Of a DNA stretch of 64,000 bases, positions 55,816 to 64,000 are shown piece after piece. The notes beneath the pieces are model-generated. The model was given only the letters and a program-made list of their open reading frames with translations. It ran no database searches and was not told the origin of the DNA. Position numbers and translations under genes: made by a program. Source of the stretch: Roseibium sp. TrichSKD4 (GTDB taxonomy: Bacteria > Pseudomonadota > Alphaproteobacteria > Rhizobiales > Stappiaceae); NCBI RefSeq assembly GCF_000148725.1, contig NZ_GL476314.1, forward strand, positions 119,375-183,374. Reading direction: 5' to 3'. The first letter of the stretch is position 1. The number at the start of each line of letters is the position of its first letter.

Positions 55816-56784
55816 TTATTCGGCAGCTTCTGATGTGCTTTGCGAGTCCAGCTCGGCCAGATATTTTTCCGCTTCCAGTGCAGCCATACAGCCCATTCCG
55901 GCAGCCGTTACTGCCTGACGATAAATGTCATCGGTCACGTCGCCAGCTGCAAATACCCCCGGAATGGATGTTTTGGTCGAGTCTGCTTCTGTGACCAGAT
56001 AGCCGCCTGCTTTCAATTCCAGCTGGTCCTTGAACAGGTCCACAGATGGTGCGTGACCAATGGCAATGAAGACCCCATCGGTGGAAAGCTCTTTAGTCTC
56101 ACCGGTTTTGGCGTGCTTCAGCCGAACACCTGTTACAGCCTTTGGAATTCCGCCACCAAGGATCTCGTCGACAACATGGTCCCAGACGATTTCTATTTTC
56201 GGATTTTTCTTCAGGCGTTCTTCCAGTATGCGTTCGCAGCGAAGCTCGTCCCGGCGGTGTACCAGAGTGACCTTGGATGCCAGATTGGCGAGATAGAGCG
56301 CTTCTTCTACGGCTGTGTTGCCGCCACCAACCACGACAACTTCCTTGTTGCGGTAGAAAAAGCCGTCACAGGTTGCGCAGGCTGAAACGCCAGCGCCCAT
56401 GAATTCAGTTTCAGAGTCCAGCCCAAGCCAGCGTGCTTGCGCGCCTGTCGCAATGACCACGCTGTCTGCGGTGAAGACCGTGCCGCTGTCCGCTTCGAAC
56501 CGGAACGGGCGAACGGATAGGTCAGCTTTCGTGATCGTGTCGTAGACGAGCTTTGTGCCGACATTCTCGGCTTGTTTTTGCATCTGCTCCATGAGCCAGG
56601 GGCCCATGATCGGGTCCGCAAAGCCCGGGTAGTTTTCAACATCTGTGGTGATGGTCAACTGACCGCCTGGTTGAATGCCCTGAACCAGTGTTGGCTCCAG
56701 CATGGCGCGCGCAGCGTATATGGCTGCTGTGTAGCCTGCGGGGCCGGAACCAATAATCAGAAGCTTTGTGTGTTCAGTCGTCAT
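55816..56784 (-). CDS. trxB: Thioredoxin reductase
   Basis: 322 residues. FAD site GSGPAGYTAAIYAARA (about 11-26), redox CxxC in SACATCDGFFYRNKEVVVVGG with NADPH site GGGNTAVEEAL, and the second FAD motif PGVFAAGDVTDDIYRQAVTAAG. It reduces thioredoxin with NADPH. Followed by the LysR gene. Confidence 0.96.
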   Translation of the reverse strand: MTTEHTKLLIIGSGPAGYTAAIYAARAMLEPTLVQGIQPGGQLTITTDVENYPGFADPIMGPWLMEQMQKQAENVGTKLVYDTITKADLSVRPFRFEADSGTVFTADSVVIATGAQARWLGLDSETEFMGAGVSACATCDGFFYRNKEVVVVGGGNTAVEEALYLANLASKVTLVHRRDELRCERILEERLKKNPKIEIVWDHVVDEILGGGIPKAVTGVRLKHAKTGETKELSTDGVFIAIGHAPSVDLFKDQLELKAGGYLVTEADSTKTSIPGVFAAGDVTDDIYRQAVTAAGMGCMAALEAEKYLAELDSQSTSEAAE

Positions 56785-56850
56785 CTGTATCGCCTTGGCA
56801 TTCTTCTAGCGCGTCTGTGTTGCCGCATCTTAACGGCTTCACCGTTCCTG

Positions 56851-57825
56851 TCATGTGACATTCGCGCTCATATGTGCGGTGTATCGTCTTTCGATTTCAG
56901 CAGCGATGAGCGGTGTTGCATCAATCGGGTCGTAGGTAGTGGTTATAAGCGGCCTGGGAAAGGGGTGCAGGATACCGAGTTCTCTAAGTGTCGCCAAAAA
57001 GCGATCAATTTTTTTGTGACCGCCATTGGGGTGGAAAACATGAATAGGGCGACCGCTAACGGCAGCCTCACCAATCATGTTTGTTGAATCGGCTGTAACG
57101 ATAATCGCATCCGCCTTGGCCAGAAACTGCCCCAGGGGGTTCTCCCCCGTACCATCCCAAAGAAAATGTGTGCCATTGACGACAAGTTTTTCCAAAAAAG
57201 TCAGCAAAGGGCGGGGGGTGCGTCTGGAGGTGGTGATCATCAAAGATGCACCTCCGTTATCGCTCACCTCCTCCAGCCCGCGTATCAGGCGCTTAAAGTC
57301 CGCTGTTGTGTACTGGTGGTGTCGACTGTTGCCGCCAACAAGAACAGCGATCCGCTGCGCTGGCAGGTTGTCTATTCGTGGATCCGCAGTCGCCCGAATG
57401 TCTTTAAGGTATCGAGCACTGAACCGATGCGGCGATGTCGGCGTGACCAGAACATTTTCCCCACGCAACGCATCGTGCTCAGGCACCCATATGAAATCAG
57501 CGGCTGCTGTACCGGTTCTGGGATCCTTTAGGCAAACGGTGAATACAGCTCCGTTTGAAGCCGATTTCAAATGCCGCAGATAGGCAACAGCTCGGCGCCC
57601 CGAGGCGATGGCAATATCGGGAAGCGGAGGCTTGAGCGGACTATTTGGATTTCGAGATGATTCGCGCGGATCAATGGGGCCGTGGGGCAAAAACCATGAG
57701 AACGGAATGCGGGGGGACACCGTTTTGATTTCGTAATCCCCTCCAAGAGCACAGGCCACTCCTTCGCATTGCGCCAGATCACCTGCTTTTCCGTCCGTAA
57801 TCAGCCAGATTCTTGGTAGTTTCAT
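56851..57825 (-). CDS. ELM1-family (DUF1022) protein
   Basis: 324 residues. IWLITDGKAGDLAQCEGVACALG at the N terminus, IASGRRAVAYLRHL, VPEHDALRGENVLVTPTSPHRFS and VTADSTNMIGEAAVSGRPIHVFHPNGGHKKIDRF at the C terminus match the family first named for plant mitochondrial fission ELM1. The two-domain layout resembles GT-B glycosyltransferases, so a nucleotide-sugar role is plausible but unproven. It is divergent from the Lrp gene and downstream of nothing. Confidence 0.88.
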   Translation of the reverse strand: MKLPRIWLITDGKAGDLAQCEGVACALGGDYEIKTVSPRIPFSWFLPHGPIDPRESSRNPNSPLKPPLPDIAIASGRRAVAYLRHLKSASNGAVFTVCLKDPRTGTAAADFIWVPEHDALRGENVLVTPTSPHRFSARYLKDIRATADPRIDNLPAQRIAVLVGGNSRHHQYTTADFKRLIRGLEEVSDNGGASLMITTSRRTPRPLLTFLEKLVVNGTHFLWDGTGENPLGQFLAKADAIIVTADSTNMIGEAAVSGRPIHVFHPNGGHKKIDRFLATLRELGILHPFPRPLITTTYDPIDATPLIAAEIERRYTAHMSANVT

Positions 57826-58036
57826 GAGATGGACCTGACCTGCGGCAAAAGGAATGACCTATCGTAATGTTTCGAAAATGAGGTGGAAATTGTTATAGTC
57901 TTGCACGAACGCGCAAAAAATCATACTTCGTTCGCAAAACATAGCCCTTGGACACGCACACTGAATGACACCCACCGCAGGTGCCAAGGCAAGACCAAAA
58001 ACAATTCACTGTGGACGTGGCCCGAAGGAGACAAAT

Positions 58037-58507
58037 GTGAAAGCGCGGCTAGACGCCATTGATTGGCACATTCTGAAAGAATTGCAACAAGACGGTCGAA
58101 TGACCAATGTTGAGTTGGCTCGCCGCGTCGGAATATCCGCTCCGCCTTGCCTACGCCGTGTGCGCGCATTGGAGGAAGCGGGCCTCGTCTGCGGGTACCG
58201 CACCCTGCTGGATGAAAAGCAGCTTGGCTATGATGTGACTGCCTTTGCCATGGTGGGGCTTCACAGCCAGACAGAAGCGGATCTGGTTGCCTTTGAAAGC
58301 CAAGTGGAAAACTGGAAGCTTGTGCGAGAGAGCTACATGTTGTCCGGCGAAGTGGACTTCTTGCTGAAATGCATCGCGCCTGACCTGCAATCCCTTCAGA
58401 ACTTCATCATCAGTGAACTGACGGCTGCGCCGAATGTTGACAGCGTGCGCACCGCTCTGACGATCAGAAAGACCAAAGATCTTCCGATCGTTCCAATCGA
58501 CGAATAG
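58037..58507 (+). CDS. Lrp/AsnC-family regulator
   Basis: 156 residues from GTG 58037, preceded by AAGGAG 6 bp upstream; the first in-frame codon at 57965 gives an unlikely tail. Helix-turn-helix LDAIDWHILKELQQDGRMTNVELARRVGISAPPCLRRVRALEEAGLV (quoted by ends, LDAIDWH..EEAGLV) followed by an effector (RAM) domain. Divergent from the ELM1 gene. Such regulators control amino acid metabolism; the Lrp-trxB neighbourhood is common in Rhizobiales. Confidence 0.92.
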   Translation: MKARLDAIDWHILKELQQDGRMTNVELARRVGISAPPCLRRVRALEEAGLVCGYRTLLDEKQLGYDVTAFAMVGLHSQTEADLVAFESQVENWKLVRESYMLSGEVDFLLKCIAPDLQSLQNFIISELTAAPNVDSVRTALTIRKTKDLPIVPIDE

Positions 58508-58532
58508 TCACTGCTGGATGCAGTGTCCGGGC

Positions 58533-58814
58533 TTAAGCGGATGATTGAGAAACGCGACGAAGGCGTTTCTTCAGACGGCCGATGAGGCTGATATCATTGA
58601 GTGCTTTGGCAACAAGCGTAAAACTGATAGCCAGAAGTAGGCAGTGAGCAACAGCGACCAGCACTAGTGGCATCTCATACACGTAGGTGTTCAGGTAGGG
58701 ATCAATTTCCTCGGTCCCTGTGTAGAGGCGATTACGGACGACATCTTTGTAGCTGGAGACAGTTCGTGCGCTGCCAGACTTGAGGAAGCCCAATCCATAC
58801 ACCAGCGACATCAC
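58533..58814 (-). CDS. Small membrane protein of unknown function
   Basis: 93 residues with one hydrophobic helix (about 49-70, PLVLVAVAHCLLLAISFTLV) and a basic C-terminal tail (RLKKRLRRVSQSSA). N terminus has a Tyr-rich segment (YTGTEEIDPYLNTYVYE). No family recognised. The frame uses normal codons and has a plausible start (ATGATG), but a short gene of this kind can be a chance frame. Confidence 0.5.
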   Translation of the reverse strand: MMSLVYGLGFLKSGSARTVSSYKDVVRNRLYTGTEEIDPYLNTYVYEMPLVLVAVAHCLLLAISFTLVAKALNDISLIGRLKKRLRRVSQSSA

Positions 58815-58901
58815 TACCCCGACGCCTGCTCAAATCCAGAGTAAACTACTCCTTTTTGAACAAGCGTCAAAGGCGAAGATTTCTAAATTGCACGTTTGGC
58901 T

Positions 58902-59375
58902 TCAGACATATTCAACAGCAGTAATCTCGTAAGCGCGGGCTCCACCAGGAGCTGCCACTTCTACGCTGTCACCTTCAGTCTTGCCGATCAGGGCACGCGC
59001 AATGGGGGAGGAGATTGAAATCTTGTGCTGTTTCACATCGGCTTCGACATCACCGACGATCATATATTTCTTTTCTTCTTCCGTATCTTCATCAACGAGA
59101 GACACAGTTGCGCCGAATTTGATCACATCGCCAGACATCTTTGAAACATCAATGACTTCGGCACGGGACAGTTTGTCTTCCAATTCCGCGACCCGGCCTT
59201 CGTTGTGGCTCTGCGCTTCCTTGGCCGCATGGTATTCGGCATTTTCCGACAAATCGCCATGTGCACGGGCTTCTGCAATCGCCTCCACAATCCGTGGGCG
59301 CTCGACAGAAGTACGCTGCTTCAATTCCTCCTGAAGCATCGCGTAGCCGTCTGTGGTCATCGGCACTTTTTCCAT
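58902..59375 (-). CDS. greA: Transcription elongation factor GreA
   Basis: 157 residues, full length. N-terminal coiled coil (about 10-75) with the active tip [18 protein letters not shown] (Asp and Glu at tip), then the C-terminal FKBP-like domain with [22 protein letters not shown] and [20 protein letters not shown]. It rescues backtracked RNA polymerase. It lies upstream of Lrp, with carB further away, an order conserved in many Rhizobiales. Confidence 0.96.
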   Translation of the reverse strand: MEKVPMTTDGYAMLQEELKQRTSVERPRIVEAIAEARAHGDLSENAEYHAAKEAQSHNEGRVAELEDKLSRAEVIDVSKMSGDVIKFGATVSLVDEDTEEEKKYMIVGDVEADVKQHKISISSPIARALIGKTEGDSVEVAAPGGARAYEITAVEYV

Positions 59376-59426
59376 GGGTCTCAGACCTTCAGGTTATTGG
59401 GCCCCCCTTTCACGAGGGCCACGGAA

Positions 59427-59467
59427 TAAAAAATAGTCCAGCCGGAAAAGGTGTCCCCTTTTCCGGC
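59427..59467 (-). terminator. Rho-independent terminator of carB
   Basis: Perfect stem GCCGGAAAAGG / CCTTTTCCGGC (59441-59451, 59457-59467), 5-base loop, with an A run at 59427-59432 that gives U's on the minus strand. It lies 22 bp past the carB stop and before the greA start. Confidence 0.92.
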
Positions 59468-59488
59468 CGGATAGGTGTCAGTTTAACC

Positions 59489-62400
59489 CTAGGCGAAGTA
59501 GGATTGCAAAGGTTTCACTTCAAGGGTTCCGGCCTTGTGGGCAACAATTCCTTTTGCTGCGGCAATCGAACCGGCCAATGTTGTGTAATATGGCACCTTG
59601 TTGACCAACGCTGCACGGCGCATAGAGCGGCTGTCTGCGATAGCTTGTGCGCCTTCCGTCGTGTTGAAAACCAGCTGGACTTCACCGTTTTTCACCGCGT
59701 CAACGATGTGCGGACGACCTTCCATCACCTTGTTGATCTGTTCGCAGGCAACGCCGTGTTCTGTCAGGAATTTCTGTGTTCCGGATGTTGCGATGATGCG
59801 GAAACCAGCCTCTTCTAGACTTTTCATTGCGTCCAAAACAGCTTCCTTGTCCGCATCGCGCATGGAGATGAATACGGTTCCTTCCTCTGGAACACCCGTT
59901 CCGCTGGCGATTTGCGACTTGGCGAAGGCTGTGCCGAATTTATTGTCCAGCCCCATGACTTCACCGGTCGAGCGCATTTCTGGACCGAGGATCGTATCCA
60001 CGCCCTGAAAACGCGCGAATGGGAAGACCGCTTCCTTGACTGCAATGTGGTCGAATTTCTTTTCTTCCAACCGTAAAGAGGCAAGGCTTTCGCCGGCCAT
60101 GACGCGGCTGGCGATCTTGGCCACCGGATCGCCGATGGTTTTGGCTACAAACGGAACCGTTCTTGAGGCGCGCGGATTGACCTCAAGCACATAGATTTCG
60201 CCGTCCTTGATTGCGTATTGGACGTTCATCAATCCGCCAACTTCAAGAGCTAGTGCCATTTCGCGTGTCTGACGCTTTAGTTCTGCAATCATGTCCTCGG
60301 AAAGAGAGAAAGGCGGAAGGGAACAGGCGCTGTCCCCGGAGTGAATACCGGCTTCTTCGATGTGCTCCATGATGCCGCAGACGAACACATCCTTGCCATC
60401 ACACAGGGCGTCAACGTCTACCTCAATCGCACCTTCCAGATAGCGGTCAAACAGCAGCGGGTTCGTGCCAAGCACTGTGTTGATTTGGCCCGTCTTGTCG
60501 TTCGGATATTTGGCTCGAACGTCTGCAGGAACCAGTTCCGGGAGGGTGCCCAAAAGATAGGAGTTCAACTGCTCTTCGTCCCGGATGATCTGCATGGCGC
60601 GGCCACCTAGAACATAGGACGGACGCACGACAAGTGGGAGGCCCAGCTGGCTTGCAATCAGCCGACCTTGTTCCACTGAATAGGCAATGCCGTTTTCCGG
60701 CTGCTTCAAATCAAGCTTGATCAGCAGCTTCTGGAACCGGTCACGGTCTTCAGCAAGGTCGATCATGTCGGGCGCTGTGCCTAGGATCGGAACATCGGCC
60801 TTTACGAGCGTCTGAGCCAGTTTCAGCGGTGTTTGACCACCAAACTGGACGATTACACCGTGAAGGGTGCCTTTAGACTGCTCAACCTTGATGATCTCCA
60901 GAACGTCTTCATCGGTGAGCGGCTCAAAATAAAGTCGGTCCGATGTGTCATAGTCGGTGGAGACGGTTTCGGGGTTGCAGTTTACCATGATGGTTTCATA
61001 CCCAGCGTCTTCCAGAGCGAAGGCGGCATGACAGCAGCAATAGTCAAACTCAATGCCCTGGCCGATCCGGTTCGGGCCACCACCGAGAATAACAACCTTC
61101 TTGCGCTCAGACGGTGCTGCCTCGCAAGCAGGTGCACCCATGAACGGTTTTTCATAGGTTGAGTACATATAGGCGGTCGGCGAAGCGAATTCGGCGGCAC
61201 ATGTGTCGATGCGCTTGTAAACTGGATGGATATCGTGTTCTTCGCGCAGGGTCGCAATGTCTTCTGCGTTGACGCCAGTCAGCGCGGCTAAACGTGCGTC
61301 AGAAAAGCCCATACCCTTCAGCATGCGCAGGTTCTGGGCATCTTTGGGCATGCCGTTCGCACGGATTTTGGCTTCGGTTGCAACAATCGCTGACATTTGC
61401 TCAAGGAACCAAGGGTTGATCCCGGAGGCCTTGTAGATGTCTTCGTTGCTCATTCCCAAGCGCATGGCCTGTGCCACATGCAAAATACGCTCCGGTGTCG
61501 GAGTTGCGACGGCAGAGCGAATGGCATTTTCGTCATTGCCCTGTCCCATGCCAGGAATATCGGTTTCATCCAAACCGGACAGTCCGGTTTCCAGGCCGCG
61601 CAGTGCTTTCTGGAAACTTTCAGCAAAGGTCCGGCCAATGGCCATCACTTCCCCAACCGATTTCATGGCAGTGGTCAGGACCGGATCAGAGCCCGGGAAC
61701 TTCTCGAAAGCAAACCGGGGGATCTTGGTGACAACATAGTCAATGGACGGCTCAAAGGACGCCGGTGTGGCGCCGCCGGTGATGTCGTTTTCCAGCTCAT
61801 CCAGTGTATAGCCAACGGCAAGCTTTGCCGCGATCTTTGCGATCGGGAAACCTGTTGCCTTGGAGGCGAGGGCGGACGAGCGCGACACACGAGGGTTCAT
61901 TTCGATGACCACAAGGCGTCCATTGTCTGGATTGACCGCGAACTGAACGTTGGAGCCACCGGTTTCAACGCCAATCTCACGCAGGACTGCGATCGATGCG
62001 TCCCGCATGATCTGGTATTCTTTGTCGGTAAGGGTCAGCGCCGGGGCGACTGTAATGGAGTCACCCGTGTGCACGCCCATCGGGTCGACGTTTTCAATCG
62101 AACAAATAATGATGCAGTTGTCCGCCTTGTCGCGGACGACTTCCATTTCATATTCTTTCCAACCGAGCAGGCTTTCGTCGATCAGAACCTGGCCGACTGG
62201 GGAAGCATCGATGCCGGATTTGGCAATGGCTTCGAATTCTTCCTTGTTATAGGCAACCCCGCCACCTGTGCCGCCAAGTGTAAAGGCAGGGCGAATAATG
62301 GCCGGCAGCCCAATATCGTCCAGCGCGCGCATGGCTTCCAGAAGGCCGGCGTTCCGATCATAACCTTTGATTTTGCCGTTCTCATCGCGGATTGCCGGAG

Positions 62401-62851
62401 AGGAAGCAATGGCTGCACGTGGGTTTTCCAGCCCGATGGTATCCATGGCTGCCCGGAACTTCTCGCGATCCTCGGCTTTTTCGATCACATCGGCTTTGGC
62501 GCCGATCATCTGTACGCCGAATTCTTCCAGAACACCCATTTGCTCCAGATCGAGCGCACAGTTCAGTGCGGTCTGGCCGCCCATGGTTGGAAGCAGGGCG
62601 TCCGGACGTTCCTTTTCGATGATCTTGGCGACAATCTCTGGTGTGATCGGTTCGATATATGTTGCGTCAGCCAGATCCGGATCCGTCATGATGGTGGCCG
62701 GATTCGAGTTCACCAGAATGATGCGATAGCCCTCTTCTCGGAGTGCCTTGCAAGCCTGTGTCCCGGAATAGTCGAACTCACAGGCCTGACCAATTACGAT
62801 CGGACCTGCGCCGATAATCAAAATGGAAGAGATATCAGTGCGTTTTGGCAT
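59489..62851 (-). CDS. carB: Carbamoyl-phosphate synthase large chain
   Basis: 1120 residues, intact. Makes carbamoyl phosphate for Arg and pyrimidines with CarA. Two homologous ATP-grasp halves: [22 protein letters not shown] (first), [37 protein letters not shown], then [21 protein letters not shown] (second), [19 protein letters not shown], and a C-terminal regulatory methylglyoxal-synthase-like domain with [20 protein letters not shown]. carA is not adjacent in this window. Confidence 0.97.
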   Translation of the reverse strand: MPKRTDISSILIIGAGPIVIGQACEFDYSGTQACKALREEGYRIILVNSNPATIMTDPDLADATYIEPITPEIVAKIIEKERPDALLPTMGGQTALNCALDLEQMGVLEEFGVQMIGAKADVIEKAEDREKFRAAMDTIGLENPRAAIASSPAIRDENGKIKGYDRNAGLLEAMRALDDIGLPAIIRPAFTLGGTGGGVAYNKEEFEAIAKSGIDASPVGQVLIDESLLGWKEYEMEVVRDKADNCIIICSIENVDPMGVHTGDSITVAPALTLTDKEYQIMRDASIAVLREIGVETGGSNVQFAVNPDNGRLVVIEMNPRVSRSSALASKATGFPIAKIAAKLAVGYTLDELENDITGGATPASFEPSIDYVVTKIPRFAFEKFPGSDPVLTTAMKSVGEVMAIGRTFAESFQKALRGLETGLSGLDETDIPGMGQGNDENAIRSAVATPTPERILHVAQAMRLGMSNEDIYKASGINPWFLEQMSAIVATEAKIRANGMPKDAQNLRMLKGMGFSDARLAALTGVNAEDIATLREEHDIHPVYKRIDTCAAEFASPTAYMYSTYEKPFMGAPACEAAPSERKKVVILGGGPNRIGQGIEFDYCCCHAAFALEDAGYETIMVNCNPETVSTDYDTSDRLYFEPLTDEDVLEIIKVEQSKGTLHGVIVQFGGQTPLKLAQTLVKADVPILGTAPDMIDLAEDRDRFQKLLIKLDLKQPENGIAYSVEQGRLIASQLGLPLVVRPSYVLGGRAMQIIRDEEQLNSYLLGTLPELVPADVRAKYPNDKTGQINTVLGTNPLLFDRYLEGAIEVDVDALCDGKDVFVCGIMEHIEEAGIHSGDSACSLPPFSLSEDMIAELKRQTREMALALEVGGLMNVQYAIKDGEIYVLEVNPRASRTVPFVAKTIGDPVAKIASRVMAGESLASLRLEEKKFDHIAVKEAVFPFARFQGVDTILGPEMRSTGEVMGLDNKFGTAFAKSQIASGTGVPEEGTVFISMRDADKEAVLDAMKSLEEAGFRIIATSGTQKFLTEHGVACEQINKVMEGRPHIVDAVKNGEVQLVFNTTEGAQAIADSRSMRRAALVNKVPYYTTLAGSIAAAKGIVAHKAGTLEVKPLQSYFA

Positions 62852-63039
62852 CAGGGCTCGCAGCGGCCGTTCCAGATTTCAGGCGCAGTTATGGCCTGCC
62901 GGTCCGGCTCGTTCCAGTATGAGTGACAATGTTGGCTGAGCGCGTCTTATAGGCAAAAGGGTCTGCTGTGGGAACCCCGTCAAAGCCGCAAACTGCGTTT
63001 TGTTTGTGATTTGTAGGGCAAAGTTGCATTGGCCGAAGA

Positions 63040-63312
63040 TCACGGGGCGGGATTTGTGTCCGCTAGAAGGGGGGTTTGTCCATCAAAATCATCTATTCCG
63101 TTTGAAAGGGCATAGCAGGCCAGACGGATTGATTTTGGGATTTCAACTGGTCGTCCTTCGCGGTTTCCCTTCTCATAATATTGGATCATGCGTTTTTTCA
63201 GCCCAAGCTGATCTGCTGCATCCTTTTGTTTCAGTCCGAGGGAACGTCTCCACTCGCGGAATTGTTCCGGCGTCATAACCGGAGTTTTTTTCGTGGGTTT
63301 TGTCTCAGCCAT
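63040..63312 (-). CDS. XRE-family helix-turn-helix regulator
   Basis: 90 residues. An XRE-type helix-turn-helix (FREWRRSLGLKQKDAADQLGLKKRMIQYYEKGNREG, given by its ends FREWRRSLG..YYEKGNREG) with short flexible tails. It is a single-domain DNA-binding protein, as in small regulators next to core genes. Divergent from carB? No: both are on the minus strand with 188 bp between, so it may have its own promoter. Confidence 0.88.
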   Translation of the reverse strand: MAETKPTKKTPVMTPEQFREWRRSLGLKQKDAADQLGLKKRMIQYYEKGNREGRPVEIPKSIRLACYALSNGIDDFDGQTPLLADTNPAP

Positions 63313-64000
63313 GACTGACGACTGCCTTCATTCCAGATCCTTCGAACCGCGTGATATGGCGATCCTTATACACCTCACTAAAAATCCTGTTGATACGACC
63401 CTGTCAATCTTCATGTGCACTGAGTGCTTTTGGGTGTCGTAAAGTCCTGCAACCTTGCGGAAGCAGTCGGAGAGGATGTCCTTTTCTCTTCGGAAGGTTG
63501 TTAAAAAATATATCGAGTGTGGAAACTATTATTGCCAATGTAAAACTTCTTTTTGAATCTCTAGTATTGTTAGAATTATCAATATAAATTCTGCTAATTT
63601 GTAATTTGATTTGCAAAAAGTGTCGCTGAGGATTAATGAGTGTTAATTCAGTTCCTTTGCGTAACTTAATTAAAATCATAAATTGTATTTTTTGCTTAGG
63701 TATACCCGTATTATTTCCATTGTTAATCTTTGCTTGAGTGTACCCTGCGTAATATTTCTTCCTATGGTAAGTATATTTTTTTGCAACTACCAAAGAACAT
63801 CTATGCTGTATTTCTCATGTATAAATTATCGATAATAAATATTGCTAGTTTAACTTGAGGTTATGTTTTGATGAATTTGCGTTTATCTATGATCTTGTTT
63901 TAGATTTTTTAATATTGAAACTTTAGAAATGCTCTAGATGATGCGGGATTTTTTCCGTATTTTTTGCAAATTAACGAAAAAATGAAAAGAAAATGGATTT
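63313..64000. other. AT-rich right edge without a supported gene
   Basis: The last 690 bp become strongly AT-rich from about 63500, unlike the rest of the window. Open frames of 78 and 129 residues (63351-63587 plus, 63404-63793 minus) have no recognisable motif and differ in codon use from real genes here. TTAA tracts occur (63637, 63649). This may be the edge of an acquired segment or a long regulatory region for a gene beyond the window. Confidence 0.45.

Noticed and set aside
61397-62926. A 509-residue open frame antisense to carB
   Set aside because: It is the mirror of a highly conserved gene with strong codon bias; it has no domain match and no ribosome site.
63636-63652. TTAA-N6-TTAA near the right edge
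   Set aside because: Spacing is six, not seven, in an AT-rich stretch with no gene start close by.
63404-63793. 129-residue minus-strand open frame at the AT-rich edge
   Set aside because: Composition is Lys/Asn/Ile-rich from AT bias, no motif, and codon use is unlike real genes here.

Overview
The window reads as chromosome of an alphaproteobacterium of the order Hyphomicrobiales (Rhizobiales), most likely near Stappiaceae (Roseibium/Labrenzia/Pseudovibrio-like). That is inferred from gene content and protein style: a PetP/PetR-like MarR + OmpR pair, an Omp25/31-type porin, HlyU, DUF1402, DUF1176, an ELM1-family protein, a ClpS2-type adaptor, a long UvrB with added N- and C-terminal tails, and CtrA-type TTAA-N7-TTAA boxes. 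No rRNA, tRNA, prophage, plasmid or CRISPR was seen. Most of it is ordinary core genome with small accessory patches.

Layout. 1-0.9 kb: end of a TetR-type regulator and a CsaA-type tRNA-binding protein. 0.9-4.8 kb: a three-gene overlapping regulatory operon (MarR, response regulator, histidine kinase) divergent from a branched-chain aminotransferase. 4.8-15.2 kb: a Bcr/CflA pump, then a long minus-strand run (SDR, uvrC, TPR, sulfotransferase, EEP hydrolase, tdk, hlyU, pgsA, moaD, moaE) and a Na+/Ca2+ antiporter. 15.2-21 kb: outer-membrane porin and a two-gene RND efflux system. 21-30.9 kb: GST, RlmJ-GNAT pair, a cold-shock protein with a huge Gly/Tyr/Arg repeat tail, DUF1176, a glyoxalase-II-like hydrolase, DUF1402, a transporter coupled to a chalcone-isomerase-like protein, clpS. 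30.9-36.4 kb: a coiled-coil protein, a cluster of REP-like palindromes and uvrB. 36.4-48.3 kb: the most accessory part: HNH nuclease, degenerate GGDEF, two chemoreceptors, a PAS-only protein and an intact IS5-type element with 6-bp direct repeats. 48.3-64 kb: aspartate aminotransferase, Tat-exported amidohydrolase, DUF302, msrP, a candidate sRNA, trxB-LysR, ELM1, Lrp, greA, carB, an XRE regulator and an AT-rich edge.

Three observations stand out. First, a previously unlisted minus-strand small RNA is predicted at about 53778-53913: promoter-like boxes, three nested or tandem hairpins, an intrinsic terminator, and an anti-Shine-Dalgarno loop (ACCUUCCUCCCA) like that of the CcsR/'cuckoo' RNAs of alphaproteobacteria. 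Second, exact TTAA-N7-TTAA boxes lie upstream of the porin, the coiled-coil protein and a chemoreceptor, suggesting CtrA (cell-cycle/motility) control. Third, uvrB, a chemoreceptor, an amidohydrolase and a TPR-sulfotransferase are each split by apparent single-base losses in short G/C/A runs. The uvrB cluster (about six in 113 bp) looks like poor sequence quality rather than biology, so these genes may be intact in the organism.

I did not find a convincing new multi-gene defence or biosynthetic system. The best candidates for new biology are the sRNA, the CtrA-boxed coiled-coil protein and the repeat-tailed cold-shock protein.
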